Below are positions 1-10,897 of a stretch of DNA of 64,000 nucleotides, piece after piece. Positions within the stretch are counted from its first letter, which is position 1; every line of letters starts with the position of its first letter. A program made the translations under genes and the position numbers. Under the pieces are notes generated by a model, which saw only the letters and a program-made list of their open reading frames with translations, did not search any database and was not told where the DNA came from. Source of the DNA: Endothia cerciana (Eukaryota > Ascomycota > Sordariomycetes > Diaporthales > Cryphonectriaceae); the NCBI GenBank assembly GCA_026119935.1, contig JALRMH010000004.1, positions 682,001-746,000 of the forward strand, read 5' to 3'.

Positions 1-480
1 CACCGGTTTGCTATCGATCTTTCATTTCCGCCGACGGCAGCTGGCAGCCCTTTTCTGTGCTCTTCTGGGTTGACAGGCGGGCAACCTTCTCTCCTTCCAA
101 ATCAAGCGGATCATCCGATATCAGAGCCTTTTATTAGTACTGCTACACTCTTATCGATACATACCACACACCCAACTCGTCCATGGTCTTTGTTTTGTTT
201 GCGTACTCATCTTCAGCTTGGTTCCTCGCAGCCACATCGCGCCTCCGGACCGTACTATTCATCGGCAGCTCTCGGCACACGACGGCTGAACAACCATGAC
301 AAGCCTGGCTGCCGAGGTGGAGGGAGTCCACCATCGCAAGCAGCCCAGCGCCAGTCGGCCCCTCCCCCAGTCATCATCTGGACAAAGGCCAACCCTCTGT
401 ACGGATTACATGGGTATCGGATGATAGGATCTGGAGTGCTGAGGAAAGAAGCTGGCACAGAAGGTCACCATGCCTTGTAA
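1..480. other. 5' edge, no gene recognised
   Basis: No recognisable domain in either strand. Open frames here are short and of low-complexity composition. The amino-terminal part of the broken HET gene that follows would be expected in this stretch, but the usual first HET motif was not found. Confidence 0.4.
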
Positions 481-1385
481 AAGTTTGGGCGACCTGCCCT
501 CCGGCGACAGGTCCTGGAAAAGACCTTTCAGGACGCTGTTATGGTCTGTCGTGCTCTCGACATAGACTTCATCTGGACCGACTCACTCTGCATCATCCAA
601 GACTCTCCCGAAGATTGGGCAACACGGAGCGTGTGAAGATGATCAGATCTACCCGGATTGCTTGGCCACTGTAGCTGCCCACGCCGCTCCGGGCAGCAAG
701 GCGGGCTTTCTAGAACGGAGGCCCAACCAGGCGGATTTCTGTTCGTCTCGGATCAAGGTCGGAAAATGACTAGCTGAGACCGCCAGTCCAGCTTCCAATC
801 CGTATATCTATGTCAGGCCAATGAGAGAATCGAGCTGGCGCGGAGGCTTTCCCCATCACTACTCTTACAATCTCGGCGAAGACGGCAATATGACCGACAA
901 CGGAGCACACAACCCGAATCTCCAACCGCGCTTGGTGCTTTCAAGAGGGTATACTGCCGACACGTATTCTACACTTCACGCGCGACGAACTGTGCTGGAC
1001 CTGCACAAACGATGCGTTTTGCGAGTCTGAATATGGCTCACTCATGCCCGGAGAGCAGCGACCATATGGGCAGGCAAGAGGCATGATAGATCGAGCGCAC
1101 CTGAAAGAGTGTTGGGCCACCGTGGTGCCGCAGTATAGTCGCCGCCGTCTCACCTTTTGGTCGGACAGGCTTGCCGCCCTGGCTGGTCTCGTAGCTCTTG
1201 TCGGATCCGAACATCCGGAGATCCGCTACCTGGCCGGGCTGTGGTCGGATGATTTGTCCAAGTCCCTACTCTGGAGCCGCTGGCCTATGAGCACAAGTAG
1301 GCGGATTCGGCCGTACGTGGCGCCAAGTTGGTCGTGGGCGAACATCACGGGCGAGGTTTGGTACTCCCATACCTCGCACCAATAA
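481..1385 (+). pseudogene. broken HET-domain (heterokaryon incompatibility) gene
   Basis: HET proteins (PF06985) trigger cell death when genetically different hyphae fuse. The first HET block is read in frame 1 at about 532-630 (FIWTDSLCIIQDSPEDW). A second piece, resembling the A-A-H-A segment that usually follows, lies at about 650-720 in another frame. The third block runs in frame 3 from about 930 to 1385, with WCFQEGILPTRILHF, then RLTFWSDRLAAL, YLAGLWSDDL and the late motif APSWSWANITG, all in family order. The frame changes between blocks, and a TGA at 637-639 follows the first, so no single protein can be made. The initiator methionine and the amino-terminal substrate are not visible. 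A gene with several introns is the alternative, but the in-frame stops inside conserved segments make decay more likely. Confidence 0.75.
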
Positions 1386-1572
1386 GCCAGCATAATCACC
1401 AAGTTCATGGCTTCGTCACAAATGGTCACATTAAATGTTTCACTCACAATGGCTGCTTTAGTTGGACTCCAAAGAAGGGAGAAAGGACAAGTAGAAACAA
1501 GGGGATTTTCATTCTAGGGGGGGGGGGGGGTTTACAAACTTAGGGGATATCAATCAGTTCACCTCCTGGCTC

Positions 1573-2904
1573 TTAAGGAGTCGACCTCGCCAGGATGATG
1601 GTCTGCAGCGCCTGCGCCTCGTCGTCCAGACCGAGCAGCGCCAGCAGGTCAAATACATCAAAACCCGCGTCCTGTCCGCGCTGCCGACGGTCTTCGGTAA
1701 TAAGGCATCTGTGCATGGCCGACCAGATGCGGGAGAACGGCCCCGCCCCGCTTGCCTGCTCGCAGAGCGCGAGCCACAGCCTCGCGAAGGCGATAACCTC
1801 GTCCGCATCCATGGTTGCCGCACCCTGGCGGAACTCGATCGTCCTCTGGGCGTTCCGGGGTGTGTAGAGGGCCTCCTGGAAGTTGTTGAAGTTGTAGGCC
1901 AGCCTGGTGGAGTACTGGGCTCCCTGCATTAGCTGTTGGACGACGCCGGTCCGGGTGGAGGACAGAATCTCGGTGACACAGTCGGGGGTACTTCGCGGCA
2001 CGCGGAGCCCGTCAGAAGCCAGGTACAGGTCTACAAAAGGAGTTCGGGGAGCCTGACTAGCCGGTAGGACTGGGTAACTGTTGAGAGCTCCTCGAGGAAC
2101 ACGGCGATGCGTAGATGCGCCAGGACGGCTAGGAGCGATCCCTGGCATAGGCACCTCGCCGAACATCATGATCTGCTCTATCTGTTCAGGCTCGAGTTCC
2201 ACCAAACACGGAGCCACGCTGGAGGTAGCCGCGTCGACATCTCGCCGGGCTTCTTCCTGTGTCAGTCCCTGGGCGACGCGGCTGAACGTGCGGCTACTCA
2301 GGCAGTATTCGTTGTCTAATCGACTGGCCGGATGCAGCTGGACCAGGATCGGATCGGCTGCGAATAGGAAAGCTGCGATACGGCGCAGGTCCCTTAGGGA
2401 CATCCAGCCGAGTCCTCGGCCGACGTGGAAGTGAAGCCCACAGGTCGCAGACGTGACGGTCCAATATGTCTGCTTGAGGGCATTACATACCTTGCGCACC
2501 TCCTGGAAACTCTGTGGGCCGTTCCAGAGTGCCGGAGAAGCCACCTCGACCCCTACCCAGCGGACGCCCTTGTAGAGCTGGCATATATCATGATCATCTG
2601 GCAGATCAATGGACTCATCACCCTTGACTTGCCATGAGCTGTGCATCTGAGACGTGTCCGTGACGACCCTCGTGTTGTTGGCGGAGAGGTCAAGATCATC
2701 GAGGGAACTTTGGATGCGCCTGAAGACCTGGCTTTTCTCAAACGAAAAGGTAGGGAGGACGATGGCCTTTGAGTAAGTCTCGGCGGAGACGCCAGGATCC
2801 TGGGTCAAGCCATCCTGTTCACCTTCGTGGATGTATGCGACGGCGAACTCCAGCTCGACGCCGATACTGAACCTACCTTGGTTCGAGTCCGTATCCGCAT
2901 CCAT
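1573..2904 (-). CDS. amidoligase-family (ATP-grasp-like) protein
   Basis: Uninterrupted 443-residue frame starting at the ATG ending at 2904; the seven codons upstream of it lack an ATG. It resembles the Amidoligase_2 family (PF12224), eukaryotic relatives of glutamine synthetase and glutamate-cysteine ligase that are predicted to form amide bonds, with unknown substrate. Visible marks are an early GVELEF (about residues 15-21, where such enzymes carry the metal- or ATP-binding Glu), VGVEVASPAL at about 117-126, the histidine motif CGLHFHVGRG around 155-164, and IEFRQGAATMD near 356-366, followed by a helical region with LWLALCE. No signal peptide or membrane segment is seen. The gene stands alone between a HET relic and a long spacer, so the context gives no pathway. 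The family call is fairly firm; the reaction is an inference. Confidence 0.8.
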   Translation of the reverse strand: MDADTDSNQGRFSIGVELEFAVAYIHEGEQDGLTQDPGVSAETYSKAIVLPTFSFEKSQVFRRIQSSLDDLDLSANNTRVVTDTSQMHSSWQVKGDESIDLPDDHDICQLYKGVRWVGVEVASPALWNGPQSFQEVRKVCNALKQTYWTVTSATCGLHFHVGRGLGWMSLRDLRRIAAFLFAADPILVQLHPASRLDNEYCLSSRTFSRVAQGLTQEEARRDVDAATSSVAPCLVELEPEQIEQIMMFGEVPMPGIAPSRPGASTHRRVPRGALNSYPVLPASQAPRTPFVDLYLASDGLRVPRSTPDCVTEILSSTRTGVVQQLMQGAQYSTRLAYNFNNFQEALYTPRNAQRTIEFRQGAATMDADEVIAFARLWLALCEQASGAGPFSRIWSAMHRCLITEDRRQRGQDAGFDVFDLLALLGLDDEAQALQTIILARSTP

Positions 2905-5605
2905 GCTCGTTGTCGGAACTCGCACAGAAACCTAAGACTTCTACGCAACCAGTTGCGGATCGTGGAAGCAGCAGTGTACGAGGTAAGCCGGCTTTGGTAG
3001 TGTTTGCTGCTCCTTGTATGGCATTTCGAGGAGGGATACCTGCACCACTGTATTTATATATATTGCTGAAGTGGGAACACTGTTTGACAGTCTTCTCGAC
3101 AACATTATTGTTCGGCACGAAGCCCAACCTGAGACTGGGGTCCGTGAAATGAGACAAAAGCCACTGAGCCAACATCTTTGTCCATGGCAACGGTCCGGAG
3201 CGATGGGTAATTACATGCTAATTGTGGACAAGAATATATGAAATGCCCCCGTTTTGATCTAGTAATAGTATCCTGAAATTAGAAAAGTTCTAAGGGTTTT
3301 ATAATTGGTGTAGTGAAATGAAATGGACTGAAGGGGCATCATCTCTGTGAAGAGCAGTCTATATGCGGCCGAGCCGCCTTCAGTTTATCATCTATATCAT
3401 TTTATAAGTAAAACTAGGAGGCTTGAATCCCCTCTTCCCCCCCCCCCCCCCGCGGGAAAGAAGGACAATGACCGTAGTATGTTTTGGGTTTTATTTCTTT
3501 TTCTTTTATTTTCTTGCGGCAGGTGACTCCTGGAATTGATTTGGGGGGGGGGTGGGGGGTTAAGGGCTTACATAAGAGAGTTCACCCAAATTCTCGCATA
3601 GCCGCCAGCCTCTATGAGATCCGGCAGCATTGCTAACTACAACTAATCCATCTTTGCGCACCTGCTCAAGACGACCAACACGAATGGCTCGTCAATGTCG
3701 ATGACGGGGCAATTGAGGTGGCAGTATCAAGGTGACAGGCTCATCACACAAACCGCAGCACGGCCTCACCTTTCGGATTTGTTTCCACAACCGCCAGACC
3801 CGACCGACTGACCGACACCTCATGAGCTCCCCGGATTCAGCAGACAGAGACAGATCAAAGGGTCACTTGAGGACAAACATTCCGGAGAGCCGCCACAAGG
3901 CGCTTGAGACGCACCATGCAGGTACTATGTACGATGACCCCACGGTTCTGTCGATCGCCTCCATGAGTCCGTTGGCCTGCCAGATGAGGGGCGTGTTTCG
4001 ACCCCTCGGATTCTTGCCGTCCTCTTGATGCCGCAGTGTTTCAAGAGGTGTGTGTCCGGGAATACGCCGTTGAGTCAGGAGCGCAATCGCCACGGGCTAG
4101 TCGGCTTGCGCGGAAGTAGAGGCGTGGGACTCGATACCGGGTTATTGACGTTGGTGGTGGTGTGCAGCCTGGTCAGGTGGCCCATCACCGCCCGCCCGCT
4201 GTGGAGGTGACGGGCACTGCTGAGGAGTATCGCTGCCGCGTGGGGGTGCGCTACGATGGCTACCTGCCACAAGATTACCATAGTAGGTAAGCCGCACTAT
4301 GGAGCCTGTCTCACATCATCGCGCATACGCCTCCCACCTGTCAAGGGTTCTCCCTAGATATCCCTTCACCATCCTTCTCCTTTAGTCCAACATATATCAT
4401 GGGGTTTTTGTCACACGCGCGCTTCGCGATATATGTCGACCCGCCTCACGCTGCACCGCGTTACAGCCGTCGCTCGTCAAACCGTCAAGATGGCTGTTGG
4501 CTGTTCCCCACTGACCTGGCACCACCTCTCCTCATTCATCAGCCCAACCCTACCCCAGAATCTCCAGCTATTCCTTGATTTACTTCTCGATTAGTCTGAT
4601 ATGTCCTAAGCTGTAAGCGGAGCCATGGCCACACATCCCACCACGCATAATGCTTAATTCGGCCAGTTCACGCCTCATGCGCCTCATGTGTCTCCCCCCC
4701 CCCCCCTTCTCACCCCCATCCGGAATTTTCGTGTGATCACCCAGTACAGCCCCCGGCAGGCCGCAGCCAGAGATGTGAATCATCTCTCGATTGGTGGGCG
4801 GCACGTGGAGGCCTGGTGCGGTTCGGGGCTGGCCTACCCCGCGAATGCCAGTGCCAGTGAGAACCTACCTGTGGGCAGCTGAGGCTGCGCGGCACGCGGC
4901 CGACCGAGCTGTGGAATGCTGAATTTCAACACAGGCGGCCCTGCCGGTGACCACCTTCATTCTGCACCAGCCAAGGTCTCAGCTCTCACAAGGCAGCCCT
5001 TAGCGGGCCCGCTTCGGGCAACTCGGTGGCTTGTGGATGAGCACTACGAGCCCGTGGTGGGCTGCGGATAGCAGTCATCGCTGGGATGTCTCTGAGTACG
5101 GGTTACTAGGCCATGTTCGTGATAACTGATGGTGTGAACGCATGTGCATTGCATGCGCGTCCGTGGGGCTATGTATCAGCTAGGTAAGGTATAAGTTCTG
5201 GATGATCAACCTCTCTCCTCTCTCTCGAGTCATGGTACCATCCTTCACTTTATCTCGTCTTATTTCTTTCCTCATGCCCCTCTCGTCCCTCAAGTTCATG
5301 AGACATCCGTCTTCTTTCCTCCATTATCTTAGGAAAGAAAGGCAGACGAGCTTGTCATATGTGATATCCCACGGTCGCTTCTGACAGGTCAAGTGAGCCG
5401 GCGAGGCCGGCCGTACCTCGTCTCTTTTGGGCGGTCGAGGGGTTTGTCTTTATTGTTCACAAGACGCCTTGTCATACCGGATGCCTATCGGTCTTGACCG
5501 ACACACCGAAGGGCGTGAGGCCACATCGACTCATATACTGGGCGAGTCACCCACCGCAGTACAGCACAACCTACTCTAGAACAGTCGCACGTTCACACCG
5601 TCGCC
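2905..5605. other. long spacer with G/C homopolymers
   Basis: No convincing gene. It contains a 15-nt C run (3437-3451), a G10 and G6 pair (3543-3559) and a 13-nt C run (4694-4706). A short frame-1 stretch on + at about 4021-4290 reads like coding sequence (with segments RYRVIDVGGG and EEYRCRVGVRYDGYLPQDY) but is interrupted by a TAG at about 4117 and matches no family I recognise. Pyrimidine-rich sequence at about 5200-5340 may belong to the promoter of the next gene. Confidence 0.5.
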
Positions 5606-6607
5606 ATGCCGAGGACAACGAGGAACCAGCCGGAGCCCTCTCGGCGTGACTCTTGGCCACCTACACAGGTCTCCCTCTACCACAGTATCGAGGAAGACGA
5701 CACTGACACGAAGATGAGCCTGGGCCACCGCGAGTCTCTCATCGACGACGACCCCATCAACTCCTTCCTGACACCCACACCACTTCTCGACGACGGGGAC
5801 ACTGACGACGATATGGACATAGACCTGGAAATGGATGTGACCTTCGACGCAGGCATCGAGAACCCACAACGGTCCTCGCCCCCCGTCCGGAGCATCAGCC
5901 CGTCCAAGCTCGGTGGCGGACTGAGGCCACCACCACCAAGGACACCAACGCCGCCACACCTCAGATCAGGCTCCCGGTCTCCACCGTCGCGGAACTCACC
6001 TGAGGTATCCACGCCCAATACAGACATGAGCACCGGTGATTACGACGACGGTGAAGATTACGTCCGCCTCACACCGCAAGGTTTTGGCCTGGTCACTCCC
6101 CCGCTCAGCCTCCACAGCTTCATATCACACGGCAAGGCCCGCAAGGCAGGCAAGTCCGCCGCTGTGGCCGCCGCCAAGGCGCGAGAGAAGGAGCAGGATC
6201 GCGTCGCGCTGGCGATGGTCCGCGGGGGCTATGTGCCCCCGACGGCGGACTTTGATGCTGGGGACATGTACCTGGCACCCAGCCCAACGATCCAGGCCGG
6301 CAGACCGAAGATGGCACCCGCGACGCGCGGCCGCTCGACGACCTCGTTTGGACGGCCAGCGCCGCCGCGCCTCCCGAACCGGCCGAGAAGCTGGTCAGGC
6401 GCGAATGATTATGGGAGCGGGCGGCTCTCGCCGAGGGCGTGGAGGGAACCGAGTCCAGACGTGTGGAGTATCGAGGAGGATGTAGAAGGGGAGGTGCTGA
6501 GCGAGATGGAGCTCGACGCACCGGACAGCCCCAGGAGGGGGCCGAAGGCGAAGGGCAAGGGAAAGAGGGTTAGATTTGCCTTGCCCGTGAGGGAGGAGAT
6601 TCCTTGA
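5606..6607 (+). CDS. disordered hypothetical protein with C-terminal RVxF motif
   Basis: A 333-residue intronless frame starting at CGCCATGC, a reasonable fungal start context. The product is almost entirely low complexity: an acidic stretch (DDGDTDDDMDID, about 63-74), Ser/Pro-rich tracts, an Ala/Lys segment near 175-195 (AAVAAAKAREKEQ) and an Arg/Pro-rich second half. No catalytic domain, signal peptide or membrane segment was recognised. The carboxyl end carries KGKRVRFALP (about 318-327), matching the RVxF docking motif bound by protein phosphatase 1, with basic residues before it as in known regulators. PP1 binding is an inference from a short motif. Similar proteins are usually annotated only as hypothetical in Sordariomycetes. 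Confidence 0.75.
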   Translation: MPRTTRNQPEPSRRDSWPPTQVSLYHSIEEDDTDTKMSLGHRESLIDDDPINSFLTPTPLLDDGDTDDDMDIDLEMDVTFDAGIENPQRSSPPVRSISPSKLGGGLRPPPPRTPTPPHLRSGSRSPPSRNSPEVSTPNTDMSTGDYDDGEDYVRLTPQGFGLVTPPLSLHSFISHGKARKAGKSAAVAAAKAREKEQDRVALAMVRGGYVPPTADFDAGDMYLAPSPTIQAGRPKMAPATRGRSTTSFGRPAPPRLPNRPRSWSGANDYGSGRLSPRAWREPSPDVWSIEEDVEGEVLSEMELDAPDSPRRGPKAKGKGKRVRFALPVREEIP

Positions 6608-7515
6608 GGCAGAGGAGGACAATTGGACGTCGGCGTATACGACACTAGCATTTTCGGGATGGCGTCTTGATGTTGATTGGTTCTCCTGTCGGTGCTTTAT
6701 TTTTGGCTGCGTCACCTCGTTGCTTTTACCGTACCCTCTCTCTTTGATCGTACTTTCTCATCCATGGTCGGATGGAGGCGTTGTGGGTTGGGGTCTCATC
6801 TACTCGGAGCATCACATCATACCATAGGGCGACCGGTCCGGGCGAGGCCTTCGTCATTGCATCGCTTTTTTTTCTTTTTCTTTCAGGAAACAAGCTGGTT
6901 TTGTTCTTCATTTATCATAGTTGTGTTACAATCTGTACTTTTACATGGTTCTACTCATAGACGCTTTGCTCACGCACAACGCTAGGGAGGATGGTAATGG
7001 GGAATTAGAAACACGTGAATAGAATCTATCTGCGTCTATATTGAGGCTGCCTTCTCCATGAAAGTATTTCTACGAGATCAGCCCTGTGGTGTGCATTGTG
7101 TGCGCCGCGTGTTGGCCATCTGAAAGTGTATCATTGTCTCCATCACGGCATCCTCGCTGGTTGCCGAGCTCAGCGCCAGACGTCGGGGACGGTTTTTCGC
7201 CCGAGCGTCGTTGTAGAGTCCGCATAGATGTCCCAGCTCAGCAGACTACACTGATATTTATGTTGCAATCCTCGGTGGGGTCATTACTTAGAGGTGTCCC
7301 TCTGTTGTGTAATTATATCTCTTTTCTCCTTACGTACACCTAGGTATCTTCGCCTAGTTGCGGTCTGCTGCCTCGATCCTCCAACGAGGCTCTTTGGAAG
7401 ATCATGATGTATAAAACGGTCAATCGATTGCTCGCCTATTTTCCATGGACTTCTCCTTCTATCCTTCGCTCTAGTGTGGCTTGCCAACCTGATCTTAGCG
7501 GAGGCGGACTCAGAG
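6608..7515. other. 3' flank and spacer, no gene seen
   Basis: T-rich sequence after the preceding stop probably includes its 3' untranslated region. No conserved coding segment was found up to the oxidase relic. Confidence 0.5.
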
Positions 7516-7518
7516 TGA

Positions 7519-9610
7519 TGTATCATCACCCTAGGAACTCCGGTCCCGGACGCGAATCCCGCTGGTAATCCCGATCTTCCAGATGATATCAGCGCTGATG
7601 ACCAAGCTATACTACCAGCCTCAGGTGATCGGCCAAGTATAAATGATATCAGCGCTAGTAGGCAAAGAAAAGTGACAAATTATGGAATCAAGCTGGGGTC
7701 GAATGGTGTCAGCAATGGTGGCCAAGGGATACGGACGGATTCTGGCAACTATCCCACGAAACCTGCCACTCCTACTTCTCCCGCCACTTCTACCAATCCT
7801 TCCGGACCTGGTAGTAGCTCGCGCGTTTTCTCCTTGATCATGACTTGGGAGCTTTACTGGCCTGATGGAAATGCACGGCAACACCAACCTTGGATATAAA
7901 TCGGGCGACAAATGTGAGTCAACATACAAAACGATTTTCCGGACAACACTACAATCCACTTTCATGGTAGGCCCTTCTACAAGCTCGCAGGTAGTCTTCC
8001 TCGTGGTTGACGTATTGATGTTTGAATTACAGGTATTGAGCAGTATCGGACCCCAGTGTCCGATGGCGTGCCCAGCATCAGCCAGCGATCCACCGCGCCT
8101 GGAGGCTCATCCATTGCTGAATGGACAACAACTCAGTACGGATCTTACTGGTATTATTCCCACGAAGATGGCCAGATCGATGACGGTTTATTTGATCCTA
8201 TTTTTTTATATATCCTGCAGATGACCAAGAAACTCCCTTCAGTCTCATATCAGACGACCCCAGTGCCCTCGGTGCTATCAAGGGCTCTGTCGACAATGTC
8301 CAACGGCTCATGCTCTCCGACTGGAGCAAGTATCCTCCTCCACAGCATTACCAACTTGTGGTGGAATCTGGTATAATAGACCTCTGTTACGATTCTGTGA
8401 CGGGAACCAGTCACTGGGACCAATCATTCCTGAAGCCTAGTTTGTGCTAGCGTCCCGGCATTCACAGCCAATTCCCATATAAAACCTAGGAAGCCTTCAT
8501 TTAGCTGACTCTCCATTTTACTTCCTTCAATAGAGCAGCATAAAACTACGGCTGCTGATCCTACAATAGATTCGACCCTGGTCAAGGAAATGTTGATTGT
8601 TGGAACCAGACGAGGATCCAGGCTGCGACTACGGATCAGCTGGGTGCATGCGGCAGCCAAACGTCTATAATGCCTGTAATACCACGACTGGTTCTCGATA
8701 CGTTCTCAACGTAGTTAGGACCTATAGAGAACAATGGGTAACTATCGACCTGGTTGCCACTTTCGGTCTACTCGCCGGAGATTTTTCGATTGACCATCCC
8801 CTCATGAACATTTATGCCGGTGACGGTGCGTTGGTCCAACCAATGCTGGTCGATCAATCCCCATTTATAACGGTGCATTGTTTCTGTTCTGATACAGATT
8901 CAAGACATTGAGTTCTTCAAGATGAGACTGGCTTCCACTGAAGTGTCACAATCCATCACCGCTTGCGCCACGTTTTCGATTCACCAAGAGAATGGGGCGG
9001 CTCCTGATATAACCTCCGTGACGAATATTAACGACATGGAAGCTAACGCTACCGCCGACGTCACGTACCATGACCAGACCCTGTAAAAGGTATATCCACC
9101 CTCACCGGTCTCTCAGACTGCCGATGGTACATTCCTCCTGAGCATGGCTATGGCTGGACAAACATACCTTTGGGCTTTGAACAATTCGATCTATCCACCA
9201 ACGCACGAGTCAGATGAACCGGTCACGATCTCGAAACCGAATGACACCTGGCTCGATATAATCTTCATCACCGCCACCGACCCTCAACCACCTCACCCAA
9301 TACGCAAGCACGGGAACAAAGTGTATTTGGTTGGACAAGATACCGGGGACTTTCCCTCCTCAACAGTTAGAGAAACGATGCAGGATATCGGGGATTCTTC
9401 AACCTTGCTGATCCGCTCCGCAGGGATACTCTGACCACCGCCGAGACCATTACTGAGCCAGCGTGGATGGGAACCAGGTATAGCAGTGATGACCCGGTGG
9501 CACGGTTCCTATGTTGTCACATTGAGTCTCACCTGGACGGCGGCATGTCCGCGGTTGTCCAGGATGGAGTGGATTGCTGGCTGACAATCCCACCTTTCTA
9601 TTTGGATTTT
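7519..9610 (+). pseudogene. decayed multicopper oxidase (laccase-like) gene
   Basis: Multicopper oxidases bind four copper ions through conserved histidines and oxidise phenols or metals. The family order is preserved across shifting frames: WELYWPDGNARQ (about 7850), TTIHFHG with the first histidine pair (about 7950), a recognisable intron (GT at 7966 to AG at 8032) that rejoins HG to IEQ, SDGVPSISQR, QYGSYWYYSHEDGQ (about 8135), PFSLISDDP, DNVQRLMLSDWSKY, then TYLWALNNSIYPP, TATDPQPPHPIRKHGNKVYL (about 9280) and finally CCHIESHLDGGM (about 9510). Stop codons and frameshifts break every segment. Copper ligands are lost: the expected WYHSH reads WYYSH, HPIHKH reads HPIRKH, and HCHI reads CCHI. 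It is therefore a relic, not a gene with missed introns. Confidence 0.8.
7561..7740 (+). repeat. 60-bp in-frame tandem repeat (three units)
   Basis: Three consecutive 60-nt units (7561-7620, 7621-7680, 7681-7740) share the core GATATCAGCGCT, or GGTGTCAGCAAT in the third, at the same offset. All are open in the frame of the oxidase relic, encoding 20-residue units with DDISADDQ, NDISASRQ and NGVSNGGQ. They precede the first cupredoxin domain, where fungal laccase-like proteins have a variable linker. Confidence 0.7.
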
Positions 9611-10897
9611 GGTGCATGTTGAGCAGCCAGTTTATTTCATGGCCCGGGATACGTGCTTTGTCTGTGTTTCTGTGCCGACATTCTCAAACTTTGATTGAAG
9701 ATCTTTTGTTTGATCACTGTTTACTTCATGTAATTAGGTAAAATATTTACGAGTCTGTAGATACTAACCACGAGGGTTGGCGCCACCTTGACCAACCATG
9801 CCCTACACCTAATCTCGCCTGACTCAATACATATCTTTGATCAACTACACTATTCTTTGAGATCACTAATAGTCTTTTCTTTTTCAACTTGCTTACGATT
9901 CTCTTGATGGACACCTCACTTGTTCTTGGTTCTCTGCACCTAGTCGTGTATCTGTAACCTCATCACAGGTGATGGTGTCATCTCGCACCTGTGCAGTCGT
10001 TTGTCCTATTCCTTCCTCAGCTCCTCCGGCTCGTCTTTTTTTCTCCAGCGAGCCGTCAGCCTTTCGGCGGGATCATTCACTTTTCAATTTTTTGGTCCTA
10101 AGTCACCCTGATCCATTTTTTTTTTTTCATATATGGTATTATAGAAGACTTCCGGACAAGAGGCTGGCCTGGAATTGTAAGGCAGACAATTTTCTGGAAA
10201 GACTGGTTTCCTTTGACCAGTCACGATATTGATCTGGTAACACAATTTCTGTCACCGGAAACGAACGCCATATCATGCATTGGCAGCCTGTGTGATTATA
10301 CAGAGATTATATATGATCGGAAAATAAGACTACCCAAAGGGATGGCGCTCTAGAGAATTTGATAAAGTATCTTCAGGGCATGAGACAAATCGCCTCATTA
10401 TATGCTTTTTTTTTTTGGTCGGGGGGGGGGTTCTGGGTATTTGAGAGGGTTAGGGTTGAGGCAGCCATTACAGGTGCAGTTGGTCTTCACTTTGGCGCCG
10501 TCAAGCTTCGTACGCCCTCGTAATGTACCACTACGATTGTCAATGCTCCTGACGTCAATTTCGACACCCAGGCTGAACTGTATTCATCTACGCGATCTCG
10601 AGAAGGGAAGACGGTCCTTTCACGGCTAGCAGTTGGAGGGAGACCCTTGAGCATGTGCCTGTGCACGTGGCTGTTGGGATATTGACGTGTCGCCGTATTT
10701 CCGGACCTTGATCGATACCGCTCGGTCATCGTCCCCGAACGAACGAGGTCAGATACATTCTAGGTGTCAGCGTGTCAAGAACAGCAGAGCTTTGTACCAC
10801 CGAGTAGGGCACGATCCGTCTGTTCCTAGGCTAGCACTTGAGCTCTACGACCCTCGGAAGGTCCGCCGGACGAGCCACGCGTCTCAGAGTCTTCAAT
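9611..10897. other. spacer, no gene seen
   Basis: T-rich and low-complexity sequence, with a T run followed by G10 at 10421-10430. Nothing coding was recognised. The last 200 bases should hold the promoter of the next gene. Confidence 0.45.

Noticed and set aside
2878..2896. GGTTCGAGTCC resembling a tRNA B-box
   Set aside because: Lies inside the amidoligase coding region; no tRNA arms or A-box at the correct distance.
3863..4281. Possible ankyrin-like relic on - (GHTPLETL)
   Set aside because: Only one short ankyrin-like motif with no repeating 33-residue pattern.
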